Source: Cordylochernes scorpioides
Lineage: Eukaryota > Arthropoda > Arachnida > Pseudoscorpiones > Chernetidae
Assembly (NCBI GenBank): GCA_030710605.1
Contig: CP092882.1
Location: forward strand, 2,065,319 to 2,129,318
Length of the DNA stretch: 64,000 bases
Direction: 5' to 3'
The notes under the pieces were generated by a model, which did no database searches, was not told where the DNA came from, and saw only the letters and a program-made list of their open reading frames with translations. Positions 51,855 to 63,526 of the stretch are shown in pieces (the first letter of the stretch is position 1; every line of letters starts with the position of its first letter). Both the position numbers and the translations under genes were made by a program.

Positions 51855-51913
51855 CTGGCTTATCAGTAGCGAATGCTACCAGTGGTTTCGGCAGTATAAT
51901 CTACTAGACTGCT
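51855..51913 (-). ncRNA. Re-ordered hammerhead core, covaried stem I
   Basis: Part of a diverged H copy (~51835-51925). Minus strand: AGCAGT, C, TAGT, linker, CTGCC, GAA, ACCACT, linker, GCTA, CTGATAA, GCCAG. Stem I changes from TGGT/ACCA to TAGT/GCTA: one pair is exchanged (G-C to A-U), one becomes U-G. CTGATAA and two stem III mismatches suggest it is no longer active. Confidence 0.5.
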
Positions 51914-51925
51914 ACAAATACAATT

Positions 51926-52220
51926 ACTACTAACTAAAAGATTTTATAGTTTGATGTTATATATACAATCTACAAGAGAATGAATCTCAGTGGATTCTTG
52001 AGATGTTGGGAATATCTGAACTCTCTCGAAGTTTTTTCGCTCAGAAATTGGCAGAGCTTGTCTCGTGGGTGTTTACTTGCAATTTGCATAAAATCATATC
52101 TGTGGAGTCAAGTTAATGCATGTGTCCTGGCGGATATATCATAGAATGAGTTAAATCATTTAAAGAACTCGAGAAGTATAAAAAAGTAAGTGGAAAAATG
52201 AACGGGGAAACACATGTGCA
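51926..52220. other. Spacer, no gene
   Basis: No feature recognised. Confidence 0.4.
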
Positions 52221-52224
52221 AATT

Positions 52225-52315
52225 AAAAAAAGAAGCATCATTCGATCGTGCAATTGAAAATTCCTGAAACCGATAGATGGCGAAAACCATCAGTAATTTC
52301 CAGTTTTATGGTCAT
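52225..52315. mobile_element. MITE family B, strongly shortened
   Basis: AAGCATCATTCGATCGTGCA, then CCGATAGATGGCGAAAACCATC; the arms are almost directly joined. Confidence 0.55.
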
Positions 52316-52479
52316 AAGCTACATTAGGAATAATTCAGTTCGTGATAGAGATTAGCAGATGGGAACACAAGGTAATAAATTTAGATATTTGAGATCCTTT
52401 TTGATATCGCGACGGTGACGAATGCAAAGAAGAAATAATGTCTTACTATGGATTCTTTATAGAAGAATCAAGTTGTCGA

Positions 52480-52800
52480 AGAGAGGATCTAGTCAAAAGT
52501 CACACTGAAGGCTGGTGAAGTCTGGGGTACAGTGTTGTATGGGACATGGAGTCAATGGGGAATATAGGGGGAAGAAGATTGGAAGTGTTTGGAACATAGG
52601 ACTGGAGTAAAGAATGGTTGATAGGATCTGGAGAATGGAGAAATCTTGGGAAGTTTGGGAGAGGAACGAGGTCTGTTGTTTATGGTGGTGGTCATCAGAA
52701 ATAGACAGAATATTTGGATGGGAGACATATATAGAGGTAATAGATTGATGAGGAAAGTTGTGGAAGGTAAAATGGATGGAAAGAGAACGGTTTAAGAAGA
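52480..52800 (+). pseudogene. LINE RT C-terminal pseudogene
   Basis: Nucleotide copy of 39540-39840 (GGATCTGGAGAATGGAGAAA, ATGGATGGAAAGAGAACGG) with extra indels. No long frame. Confidence 0.6.
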
Positions 52801-52984
52801 AGATGTATTGTATTGACTTTTACAAGAAGAAAACAGAAGATATTTAAATAGAGAAGTTTGGCGTCCATGATGTAATTCTCAGCAGAGAATCTGAAAGAAT
52901 ACTCCCCACTATATATATGTAAATAGATAATCTCAAAATAGATATTTCTATTGTTTTTAAAATAGAGCAATCCATAAATAAATC

Positions 52985-53080
52985 TTTAAATAAAAAGGCA
53001 TATATTGGATCAAAATATCATAAAATATCATTTAAATGATATTTTGATCAAATATATGCCTTTTTATTTAAAGATATTTC
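52985..53080. repeat. Palindromic GGCATATATTGGATC element
   Basis: TTTAAATAAAAAGGCATATA mirrored by TATATGCCTTTTTATTTAAA with an ATATCATTTAAATGATAT centre. Confidence 0.75.
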
Positions 53081-53137
53081 TACGAAAAAAAGAAAAATAG
53101 GAAAAAGGTCAGGTGTTGATATTAAAAATAAAATTGA

Positions 53138-53272
53138 CTTTTTCTGACCGTTCACTTGATCATTTTAAATGGCAGAGCGCCATCTAGTGGGGAAAAAACG
53201 TTTAGTTGATATTTGTTACACTAGATGGCGCTATGCAATCTAAAAATGCTCATGTGAGGGGTCAGGAAATGC
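53138..53272. mobile_element. Foldback element with GCGCCATCTAGTG arms
   Basis: TTTCTGACCGTTCACTTGAT, GCGCCATCTAGTG at the left; CACTAGATGGCGC and ATGTGAGGGGTCAGGAAA at the right. Same style as family B but another sequence. A half copy lies at 36525-36622. Confidence 0.6.
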
Positions 53273-53444
53273 CAATTTTGTTTTTAAATATTTCTATATA
53301 AATATACGTGGGTGAACTGCAAAATCCTAACATGATCAAAAAGTAATATAATTTAATTTATAGTCACAGATAAATAAACGGATGGGTTTATTACCTTCAT
53401 TTTTAATTATATTGATATATATTATGCATGAATAAATTATAGTT

Positions 53445-53690
53445 ACTATTAACTCCGCCTTTGCCGGTCCCAAGCCCGGAGCGGCTGCACATGGTGTCTG
53501 TTCCTCATGTCAGAGGTGGCCATTTCTTTTGGAGCTAAGTCAGTGGCCTGCCACTAAGTAGTGCTCCCAGTCTTAATGACAAATACAGACGCATTCTATT
53601 TCACCCAGTCATGATGGTTGTCAAACAGACACCATCAAGGGTCACAACTTGATATCCTAATATGATTGAGTGGAGATAAGGAAGAAGAAG
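53445..53690 (+). repeat. 3' end of a non-LTR retrotransposon
   Basis: CTCCGCCTTTGCCGGTCCCA ... TAATATGATTGAGTGGAGAT, then AAGGAAGAAGAAG. Third copy of the family at 1212 and 4965. Confidence 0.65.
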
Positions 53691-56019
53691 ATAGTTACTA
53701 TTTTTAATTGGTTTGTTTAAATATGAGAGGTTGTGATAAAACACAAATGAATTGTAAATTTTGTATTTCATTCTTTCGAATTCTTGCGCATTTAATATTT
53801 TTATCAAATAAAGTTAGTAAATAAAATGTTTTCTATTTTATATTTGAAGTATAATTAAATATTCGTAATGTTTGCATAAATTGTTATATACTCAAAAATG
53901 TATTTTTGTGTGCAAAATATTTTTAATGCATTGATTGAAAAGAGAAGTGACCTTTTTGTACATGAATACCATCATTCTTTTTTTATTAATATACAATAAA
54001 TAATATATTTTCGAAATATTATAATAACAAATAATTTTAATCCGAAATAGATGCTTAATTTTTACAAAAAAATTATGAAAATTGCTCTATTCATAAAAAT
54101 AATATTGTTTTAAAAAATAGGCAAACATGTTTATTTCTAGTTGAATAGGCTTGTATAATTTAAATGTTAATATATTGAGAAATTTATCTTCATATTAATA
54201 ATTAAAACGAGAGAAACAAATTTATGAATAAATCCAATTCTTTGAGTAATTAACATTTTCTTTCCCTCTCGACAAAGTTTAATTATAAATTAAAAAAAAA
54301 TTCTCTTTGACTTGAAATTAAATATATTTAATTTTTGTTTTAAGATTCTGTATTAAAATAATTTTATGAAAGGGAATTCACTGATTAATTATTAACAAAG
54401 ACTGAAAATATAACTCCTATCTTTTAAAAATATAATTATTACATATAATATATTTAATTTAATGTAAACCTGAGTATATATTTTAAAATGTATTTTTCTA
54501 GAGAAAAAGCTCATTAAATATTTACGTGTTTATTATATATATATGCTTAATATAATTTTAGCATTAAAATAAAAATATATTTACGTCGTATTTTTAATTC
54601 TTAATTACATTTTTCTTTAATAATATATTCTATTAATTTAGGCTTTTATAGAGAAAGAGTAAAATGAAATTCGTATTTAAATAAAAATTAAAAAATCCAA
54701 TTTGGCCAGTGAAATAGAAATAAGAGAAACACTAAAAAATATTTAAACTGAAAATATTTTCTTTATTAATATTTCTGGCAAGTTTTCAAATATTTCATTC
54801 TTCTACGCGACAAATAAATATATTTACAAACCGTTTTTTTAAATACAATTCTGAAATAATTCTATTTAAAAAACGGTGTTGTGTATTTGTTTATTATGCC
54901 ATTTGTATTTAAGGATATAATATGGAATTAAAAATGTTTCATAAAAATGAAACATTTTAACATTATTAAAATATACCAGACGAGGAAAAATATTTTATAT
55001 AACGTCTTTTGATAATTATTATAAAGATCATAAAAAAAAAAGATATTTAAGACGACAATTTAGCTTAGAGGTTGAGGGTTGAAAGGAACCTTCAAAAAAA
55101 GCAAAACGCCATTAAACTTTTGACAAACATTTCTATATATATATATATAAAAAAAAGCCTCGGCTGCCCAGACAAAGTAGAGACTTGCCTGGGAGTTATT
55201 AGGAGCTTCAGAAAGAAAGCTAAACTACCTCAGGTTATAAAGTATATGGGTTAAATGCTTTTGTTGTGTGCAGTTAATGATAGGGGCTAATATATACATT
55301 CGCTTTGAAGGTAAACTTTACATTCCAGTGTGCTCAAATTGTCGTTTATTCTTTCTTTCTCACAGAATTTAAAAACATTAGTTTTCCATTTAAATTCATA
55401 GAAAAATAAAACGTTTTTTTTATGTTCCATGAAAATTCCATTTTTACAAAAAAAAAAAAAAAGTAAATATGAAATATATATTTCTGAGAAAGAGAAGATG
55501 CGATATTTAGAAATGTATGGAAATGAAGTTGAGCACACCTACCGAGAAATTTCAATGAATTTAAAATAATATTTTGCTTCTCTGCATATATATATATGGA
55601 AGTAGAAATTTAAAACGTCTGTTGGGGGTTAAAAAATACCGAGAATAGAATTTTAAAATAACCTTTTAATATATAATTTAAATATTTTCATTTATATATA
55701 TAATATGCATTTGAAAAATATCCATTTTGAATATTATTTACAAAGAAATCAACATATTAAAAATATGAAAATTAAATATTTAAAGATATATAGTAAAATA
55801 TGCATATACATTTCATTTTAAGTAGAACATACATATTTTATAATATACATTATGTTTATAAAGTAATGAAGTACTTTATAGTGTTCGTTTGGCATGATAT
55901 ATTTCAGGAAAATAAACAACCATGTATTTTAACGAGCAAAAGAAGTGTTAGTATTGCATAGAACAATAGACACACGCAGTGAATGTTTTTGAATATATCG
56001 GTAACTGATGTCTCTTTAA
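53691..56019. other. Long AT-rich region, no gene
   Basis: Extremely AT-rich (well above the rest of the window), no repeats of the families described here and no frame above ~83 codons. Old, unique-looking sequence. Confidence 0.5.
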
Positions 56020-56395
56020 TATATATTGCCACGTGGAAAATTAGGGAAGACAAACTTCAGGGATGACACGGCAATTTAAGACAAGAACAAACTATGAATG
56101 ATAAACAAAAGATAAGCAATGAGGGAAGTTTACAGAGTGACAAAATATAAACATAAAAAAATGATACTCTGTTAATAAAATAATAAATACTCTGCTACAA
56201 TATTCTAAAGAAATATTTATTATTTTTTATAAACAGATTGTTAATTTTTATATTTTCCAACTAAATATACTTGCCCCATTTCCTCTCAAGTATTTTATAA
56301 ATTTTAGTTTTTTTTTGTGACTCGAATAAATTGACGTGTCATCCTGAAGTTTGTCATTCCAATTTTCTACTTTCCAATATATTTTATATATTCAA
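56020..56395. repeat. Foldback repeat sharing 35235-35470
   Basis: GACAAACTTCAGGGATGACA at 56050 is mirrored by TGTCATCCTGAAGTTTGTCA at ~56337, each followed or preceded by AATTTA/TAAATT. The internal ~130 bp match 35290-35425. Confidence 0.65.
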
Positions 56396-57070
56396 TAAAT
56401 ATTTTATAAGTTTTTTTTTAACACACACTGCAAGTATCTGCAGTTTAGTCATGTTACAAAATATAAATTAATTCACAGAATGATTTTGGAATCATTGAAT
56501 TTGTTAAAATCAGCGCAAAAATCAATTAGAATTTAATATTTGATTTGAAATATAGTTTTTTTATATAACGTTGCTTTTTAAAAACTATTTTATAATAGAA
56601 AATGCTTTAAAAATATAAGACTCTTGGTATATTTGTAAAAAAATGTGGGAATATGGTATTAATGTACAAAGAGGCACTTCTTTCCATTTAAAAAACTGTG
56701 TTAAGACATTGGATGAATTTGATATTCCCTTTTTACATAATGCGTAATTTCATTGAAGAAGCCACAACACCAGTTTTGACAAATTCAAACCAAAGATAAC
56801 CAACCGTATAAAATGGTTTCATGCTATGGACCACATCAGTACAGAAGGTCGGATAAGTTTCCCATGATGCGAGTTATGAAATCGGTCGAAATTTCAAAAA
56901 AAAAAAAAAGATTAAATAAATACACAGTTTTAATGTATTTTTGAATAGGAAAAGTAGGAAAAGATGCTATTGTAGGAATTTCATTTACATATATACACGT
57001 ATCTAAATCCTGGCAGATCCCTAGAATCCCAAATATGCAAACAAAGACTGACATACTTAGGGAAATATAA
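56396..57070. other. Spacer, no gene
   Basis: AT-rich; a degraded PLE-like ATGGTTTCATGCTATGGACC lies at ~56815. Confidence 0.4.
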
Positions 57071-57332
57071 TTAGAGAAAGATGCTGGGGAAAATTGAAGG
57101 AAGACTTCCAATGAGCTGGCTGGGAAAGGTCAAGAAAGATACCGGGAGGTCACTAGATGAGAGTGATGGTCACCAACAGGTCAAAATGGAGAATATTTGT
57201 CACCAAAAGACAACTTACTTGAGGGGACACTATGAACAGCAAATTAGCAAAACTTTCATCTGCACGGGCCGTGACTGTTTTGAAAGTCTGCTCGCGCATG
57301 CCTTGAGTAGGTTCGACATTGAACATCCCTGA
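57071..57332 (+). pseudogene. LINE RT C-terminal fragment
   Basis: MLGKIEGRLPMSWLGKVKKD, then TGRSLDE: the KIEGRR..SWL..V...TG.S block of non-LTR RTs. The rest of the 83-codon frame is not recognisable. Confidence 0.5.
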
Positions 57333-58081
57333 GGGATTTCACAACAATTGCTTTATTTTCTGCTAGCTATGACAGAGTAGCCGACATTCCTCTCTCAGTT
57401 AGCACGAAGAAAGAACAACCTGGTTCCACGTTTTATTGGAGAAAAAATTTGCAAAAGGTTTGCAAAAAAATGGAAGCCGAAATTCAAGTGGGACTGGTAT
57501 CACACTGGTGACAAGTGCTATATCGGTAGAAGAGCATGTTTTTTGTATATCGATATGTTTTTAAGTGACGAGTTTGAAACACAACAGGAGAAAGCTGGAC
57601 GGACTCTACCTACTCATGAAGACACTCCAAGAAGTCGATGGTGTTTGAAAGATGAAAGAAGTCCCCATTGATGAGGTTAAGTATGCGTCAGTCCTTGATC
57701 AGCCTATCATGCTCTCCACTGTGGCGGATTCAACGAAAGCCTGTTCACGGAAGACTACCGAGACCGCTTCCCACAGAACACGGACGTTTGAACTTCGGTC
57801 AAAGTTTTTCTCGAATCCCTGGATTCTCCCAAGAAGAAGAAGAAAAAAATTGAAGATTTTTCCCTTTGGTCGGAAAAGGTGATGCTAACACCCCTTTTTT
57901 TCTGGGACGAAAACGGTGTAACGGTGTGTTGTGAGCGCCCATGATTTATCATGGCACAGCGGGTAAAAAATTCGAATCATCTTTCAAAAATCTATTCATA
58001 CTGCAATGAAGCAAATATGAATTGAGAACATCAAAATATTCTTGAATTTTCAAGGATGAAAGAATACGGTGAGGGTGGTAC
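57333..58081. other. Spacer, no supported gene
   Basis: 57390-57480 and 57650-57880 contain short frames of ordinary composition. No family recognised. They could be further debris of the preceding LINE. Confidence 0.35.
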
Positions 58082-58385
58082 ATATTCCTAGCACACGTGG
58101 CCATGATAATCATGGTTGGTAGTTAGCGAATGCCTTTTACTATAAGTGCACCACGTGTTTACACACGTAGGAATCTGTTCGGCTTTTGTAGAAGTGTGCT
58201 AGAGCCTCGTTTGGTTGCTTACACTTACTGGTGAGTTTGGAATTTTTGGAAATAATTGAGGGCCGTCTTGAAGCAAGTTTTTTTTTCTCCTCAGAAAAAA
58301 AGTGCCCAATGTGGGATTCGAACCCGGGTATTAGGTGTCAAAAATCGACGGTTTAGACCAATCCCACACCGACGGTGGCGGACTG
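58082..58385 (-). mobile_element. SINE S2 copy with tRNA head
   Basis: Minus strand: box A-like GTGTGGGATTGGTCTAA, box B GGGTTCGAATCCCA, then a T run, CCAAACTCACCAGTAAG, AACAGATTCCTACG, CCATGATTATCATGG. The best-preserved head of the family. Confidence 0.82.
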
Positions 58386-58528
58386 ACTCAGCAGAAGACC
58401 CGGGCCAGGACAATGTGACAAAACACGGCTGGAATGTCACATACAGTACTGTCGACGTGGCTGACAAGCAGGACATCCTGTCTATTTCCGTTACACACCC
58501 TCCGTGTAACAACCAAACTCTCCCTATA

Positions 58529-58749
58529 TACACTTATGGACAAAACTTAAAGGAAGTTGTACCTTCTACCATGTATATCGGGATTCAGACAATAACCCTG
58601 GAAGATATTACAGTGACCTTCATTCACACTCACACACGAGATAACCAAGTGTAGACAAAATTACCTCTGTCTCCTTCTAAAAAAAAAAAAAACGGACGAC
58701 CGGCGATATCAAAAACTTTCCATTTCCTTAAGTTTTGTCCGTCTGTGTA
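58529..58749. mobile_element. MITE family A copy
   Basis: TACACTTATGGACAAAACTT at the left, TAAGTTTTGTCCGTCTGTGTA at the right, A run inside. 221 bp. Confidence 0.82.
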
Positions 58750-59199
58750 CGCATATTCCACGGAAAACAAAATAAATAAATAAGCATCAAAGACACAAAT
58801 AAAGAAGCCATGACATCCTCAACAACATAATCAATCCATTACACACTGAAAAATACAGAAAATAATATCAAAGTCAACAAACCTTATATGACGGAATATA
58901 CGTCTTTAATTAATATTTTACCTACACTATTCACAAATAATATATATTATCATAATATCTGTTTCATTGCAGTAAGGATATTAGAGGAAATTACGATATA
59001 TGACAAATAAATAAATAAATCGCCCTTATTAGTTTCCATTTGTACATATAGATGGCGCGCGTGCATGTAATGGCTGAGAGAGAGGGGACCAATATGCAAA
59101 TGAAACAATATGTAAATATGCAGAGGGTTTATATACGTTTATGTAGAAGATTCTAGATACCCATTTAGTTTACTATATACTGGGGGGGAAATATAGAAT
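58750..59199. other. Spacer with an H tail fragment
   Basis: 58960-59060 (CATTGCAGTAAGGATATTAG ... ATATAGATGGCGCGCG) matches the 3' part of H; the ribozyme core is absent. Confidence 0.45.
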
Positions 59200-59770
59200 A
59201 AAATTCCTAAAACATAAACTAAACATAACAGAAGACCTAGAACAGAAGGAAAAAACATAACAGAAATCCTATAACATAAACGAAACATGTAATAAAAATC
59301 CTCAAACAAATGTGGACAAAATAGAGAAACCCTATGACACATAAACCAAATACACCAGAAACTCTAGAACATAAATGAAAAAAATATAACAGAAACCCTA
59401 TAACATGAACGAAGCATACATACACAACAGAAACCCTATAACATGAACGAAGCATACATACACAACAGAAACCCTATAACATAAACGAAGCATACATACA
59501 CAACAGAAACCCTATAACATAAACGAAGCATACATACACAACAGAAACCCTATAACATAAACGAAGCATACATACACAACAGAAACCCTATAACATAAAC
59601 GAAGCATTCATACACAACAGAAACCCTATAACAAATAGACAGAGAGAGAAATCATAGAACATAAACTAAAAAACATAACAGAATTCTTATAATGTTTAAA
59701 CAAAATAGAAACCATATAGTTTAAACATAACAGAAATCCTATAATATTTAGACAAAAATAGAAACTCTGT
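59200..59770. repeat. 38-bp minisatellite
   Basis: ACAGAAACCCTATAACATAA plus ACGAAGCATACATACACA repeated exactly every 38 bp between 59411 and 59601 (six units); the flanks are diverged versions. Confidence 0.88.
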
Positions 59771-60089
59771 AACATAAACAAACATATATAGACAGACAAA
59801 ACCTTTCAACATATAGCCGACATATCGACAGAGGCTATATAAGCCAGGTAATGGCGGTTGTCGAAGTCCCGGAGTACAGAATACACAAGAAGACAAAACA
59901 TCCAGGACGTCTGAGGGGAAAAAAGTCCGTTGTGTTCTCGGGTCATTGGAGGGCCGGAGATTTGGACGGTCCATCAGTCCGCAATAGGACTCCTTCATGT
60001 CGATAGTCCAACATGTGGTGGGACTTGGATTGCAAAATTATATGCGAAGGTTTAAACACGATATAATAATCAGGATAATTGCCAACAAG
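59771..60089. other. Spacer, no gene
   Basis: 59820-59990 is less AT-rich without recognisable motif. Confidence 0.4.
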
Positions 60090-60175
60090 TTTCTTTATTC
60101 AGTTAAAAATGGCTGCAAGCTTTCAAGTGTTAGCTCATCATCAGGCCAATTGTTTTTCAAATACCTCTACAATAT
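60090..60175 (-). ncRNA. Hammerhead-like Penelope motif
   Basis: Minus strand: GGCCTGATGATGAGCTAACA, CTTGAAAGCTTGCAGCC. Same arrangement as 24405-24485; the extra ATG-type repeat in the core makes catalysis doubtful. Confidence 0.5.
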
Positions 60176-60336
60176 GTATATATAGAGGAGGTATTTACAT
60201 ATTTACATATTGGAGAAGTTCCACTAAATTCTCTGAAATACTTTAAATATATTCTACAGGTATACTCCGTATAAATTAGTATAAAAATATAACAAATCTA
60301 AAGTTTTGCGGAGGAGCCTCTTTATTATACATTTTG

Positions 60337-60370
60337 CTAGCTTTCGAACGTTTCCGTTCTTCGACAGGCG
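60337..60370 (-). ncRNA. Near-hammerhead, Penelope type
   Basis: Minus strand: GC, CTGTCGA, A, GAACG-GAAA-CGTTC, GAA, AGCT, A, GC. Stem II is a perfect 5-bp helix and stem III the self-complementary AGCT; the core has U in place of A6, which normally abolishes activity. Confidence 0.5.
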
Positions 60371-60611
60371 TGGCTAGTATATATCCTAAAACTGATTTAA
60401 ACTTATAACGGAAATAAAATTTTATAAAATACGCTGTGCAAACCTTATTGAAACACGATTCCTTTTTTAAATTACAAATAAAAATATTGAAGAAATTATT
60501 TGATGAATGGATGACATTTCATAACTCAATTAGGTAAAGAACTATGGATCGAGGTGTGAGTTCCTGTGGTATTTAAATTCTTCGGTTTATACTGCTGTTA
60601 CTATTTGAAAT

Positions 60612-60800
60612 TTATTACAAAAGTCCAACCCCACCAGCGAGTGCAAGTAACTAAACGGGGCTCTGGCAGATTTGTAAGTGCAAAAGTCGAACTGTTTTTC
60701 TCATGTGTAGACATGTAGCGCATTTACAGTAAAAGCAGTCACCAACTTCTACCCACCATGATTATCATGGCCTGTACCACGTGTACTAGGGATAAGCAAA
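60612..60800 (+). mobile_element. SINE S2 copy without head
   Basis: AAAAGTCCAACCCCACCAGC, CTAAACGGGGCTCTGGCAGA, CCATGATTATCATGGCCTGT, ACCACGTGTACTAGGGATAA. Best-preserved 3' half. Confidence 0.78.
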
Positions 60801-60959
60801 AAAAAATGAAATTATTGATTTCTCTCTTCACTGGGTCCACAGATGTAATAAACGACGTCTTTGTCCGGCCAATATGTCCTTCATCCAAGATTGTCCTATG
60901 TCCTAACAAACGGACCGAATATCTCACCTTCCACGGGCTTAATTAAAACATCAATTATT

Positions 60960-61060
60960 TCTTACAAGAAACATTCCATGTTTTTTAATTAGGACTGTTG
61001 AAGTGTGATTATCACTTGAAAGCTACCATTTTAAAATAAAAAAGAAACTCACTGTGAGAA
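60960..61060 (+). repeat. Near-hammerhead, Penelope type
   Basis: CTGTTGA (60995-61001), stem II AGTG/CACT, TGAAAGCTACC. As at 8300, A6 is replaced by U. Confidence 0.45.
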
Positions 61061-61392
61061 ATAATTTTTATAGTTTATAATCACAATTTTATATTTGGGA
61101 TATTACCTTCCAGTATTCCCCCTTTATAAGCAATCTCCCCTCAAGTCATAGACAATAGCAGCGGCGATGAATGGACACGTGGATTCTACTTTATTTGCGA
61201 AAGGAAACACAATTGGAACGATACAGAGAGAATATTTAACATGTCCCTATTCGTATTTTATGTTTTTTTAAAACTGAATTGATAAAGCGTTAACGTGTAA
61301 TATTCACCGTCCGCATTCTCCTTAGTGGGGTAATTCTAACAACAAATTAATTAATTAGTGTTTAAAATATATTAATAAAACAGATAGAGAAA
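61061..61392. other. Spacer, no gene
   Basis: No feature recognised. Confidence 0.4.
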
Positions 61393-61575
61393 TACAGTGG
61401 ACGAGTGGGTAACACCCTCGATTCCCGACAGCCATGAACCGGGATTGAATCCCGCGTTAACCTTTTGTTTAATAAGTGAATAACCTTCATATATTATTCA
61501 TTGTTGTAAATATCATAAACTAGGTTGTTCTTGTTGAGCGGTACCTAATATAGGGACTTTGGAACAGAGAGAGAA
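61393..61575 (+). mobile_element. SINE S1 copy
   Basis: GTGGACGAGTGGGTAACACC, GGGATTGAATCCCGCG, GAGCGGTACCTAATATAGGG. Short imperfect duplications (AGAGAAAT) flank it. Confidence 0.8.
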
Positions 61576-61662
61576 ATCTTGACTAGGAATTAGTATATAA
61601 ATAATTGTGTCATTTCATTGAAGAGATTCTTTTTAAAATTGAATTTACTTGTATGTTTGAAC

Positions 61663-61878
61663 TACAATCATGGATAAAACTTAAATAAGTGGAAAGTCTT
61701 TGATATCGCCAGTCGTCTGTTTTTTTTTTTAATTTAAGAAGACAGAGGCTGTTCACACTTGGTTATCTCGTGTATCTTCACAATAAAGGTCACTGTAATA
61801 TCTTTCAGAGTTACTGTCTGAATCCCGATATATATGCTGAAAGGTACAACTTCCTTAAGTTTTGTCTCCATGAGTGTA
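61663..61878. mobile_element. MITE family A copy
   Basis: TACAATCATGGATAAAACTT at the left, AAGTTTTGTCTCCATGAGTG at the right, 216 bp. Confidence 0.8.
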
Positions 61879-62089
61879 AATAAAAAAACATACTTTCTCT
61901 CTCTCTCACCTATAAATGAACAAATTTTTATATCTTTCTCACTCTCACACAAAAACACCATTGAAATATATTACCAAAATATTTTATCTTAAATATATGT
62001 CAGAATATATGGAAATGATTACATAACCTCAATTAAATATACACATTTATTACATAGCACTAGTCTTAGATACAAATTTCAGACAGATA

Positions 62090-62667
62090 TACACTCATGG
62101 AGACAAAACTTAAGGAAGTTGTACCTTTTATCATGTATATCGGGATTCAGATAATAACTCTGAAAGATATTACAGTGACCTTTATTGAAGACACACGAGA
62201 TAACCAAGTGTGTATACACTCATGGACAAAACTTAAGGAAGTTGTACCTCATGTATATCGGGATTCAGAGAATAACTCTGAAATATATTACAGTGACCTT
62301 CATTTGAGACACACGAGATAACCAAGTGTGTATACACTCATGGACAACATTAAAGGAAGTGTACCTTTCAGCATGTATATATCGGGATTCAGACAATAAC
62401 TCTGAAAGATATTTGAAACACAATGACCTTTATTGAAGACACACGAGATAACCAAGTGTGTATACACTTATGGACAAAACTTAAGGAAGTTGTAGCTTTC
62501 AGCATGTATATTGGGATTCAGACAATAACTCTGAAAGATATTACAGTGACTTTTATTGAAGACACACGAGATAACCAAGCGTGAACAACCTCTGTTTCCT
62601 TAAAATAAAAAAGACGACCGACGACATCAAAGACTTTCCACTTTATTAAGTTTTGTCCATGAGTGTA
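62090..62667. mobile_element. MITE A with long-unit tandem repeats
   Basis: TACACTCATGG-type starts at 62090, 62215, 62333 and 62463 (units of 125, 118, 130 bp), the last being a complete element ending at 62667. Here the joint lies after AACCAAGTGTG, again at a TA, deeper inside the element than in the 76-bp arrays. Confidence 0.85.
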
Positions 62668-62734
62668 TATAAACGAAATGAAACTATATTAAGCGCGGAT
62701 TTTTAAAATAAAATAAACTTTCTAACGAACCCTT

Positions 62735-62890
62735 TGTAATGTCGGATATATAAGCGGAATCATCTAATACAGTAGTAGAGCTCTAAACAAAGGTATGGTA
62801 GATTAAACTGGCGAAACTGCTGGGAGGGTTCACCACTGATGAGCCAGGCACTCCCAATAATTTGTGAGAATATTATCCCGTCATATCTGC
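62735..62890 (+). repeat. Family H copy, stem III degraded
   Basis: ATATATAAGCGGAATCATCT, AAAGGTATGGTAGATTAAAC, TGGCGAAACTGCTGGGAGGG, TTCACCACTGATGAGCCAGG. Stems I and II pair perfectly, the cleavage triplet is GTA, stem III only three pairs. Confidence 0.75.
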
Positions 62891-62984
62891 GACGTAAAAC
62901 TCGAATATATAAACTGACGTACCATCATCTTTTTGAAACTCTTTATTTTGTTAAGAGATTGGCATATATATGTATATACGTATA

Positions 62985-63112
62985 TACAGGCATATATACA
63001 TATATCAAGTTTATTTTGCAATAAATTGATAAAGAGGGAGCAATCTCTCGAAATATTTTGAGATTTTTTTTTCTTTACAGATCCAGGTACAACCTTTTAT
63101 ATAAACATATTA
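62985..63112 (+). repeat. Penelope-like terminal fragment
   Basis: AATAAATTGATAAAGAGGGA, GCAATCTCTCGAAATATTTT: same unit as 8370-8470. AGAG/CTCT stem II and GAAA remain, with CUGAUGA changed to TTGATAA. Confidence 0.5.
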
Positions 63113-63114
63113 TG

Positions 63115-63415
63115 AAAATGGCATCTCTTTATCGTACAACTGAAAGTTGCTGATGGCTTTCGCCATCTATCGGAATAAATATAAACTATTCTCGTTGAAT
63201 TCTAATTATTCCAGAATTGGTCAATTACCCATTCTTGATTAATCAAGATAAGCTAACCACGTACTCGTTTCGGGCTGTTGGCCCTCATCAGCGTGGTGCA
63301 AGCTATAATTAGAAATCAACGAGAATAGTTGATATTTATTCCGATAGATGGCGCAAGCCATCAGCAACTTTCAGTTGCACGATAAGGAGATGCCTTTTTC
63401 ATAATTTATGAACCT
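63115..63415. mobile_element. MITE family B with hammerhead insert
   Basis: Complete outer arms (AATGGCATCTCTTTATCGTA ... ACGATAAGGAGATGCCTTTT). The centre is replaced by ~70 bp (~63233-63305) holding a perfect hammerhead. Confidence 0.8.
63256..63297 (-). ncRNA. Type I hammerhead ribozyme, Penelope type
   Basis: Minus strand: ACCACG (stem I), CTGATGA, GGGC-CAACA-GCCC (stem II), GAA, ACGAGT (stem III, two pairs), A at the cleavage position (GUA), CGTGGT (stem I). Stem I is a perfect 6-bp helix, and the core is fully conserved. Shares stem II loop CAACA with 547-588. It sits in the loop of the long family B hairpin. Confidence 0.85.
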
Positions 63416-63526
63416 TATCCCAGTACAATATCACATTTGTACTATTTTTTCACATATATATGTTAGAGATGTTATATATCTGTATATAATTGATCCAAAA
63501 CGAGTATTTTAAATCATATATGAGTA

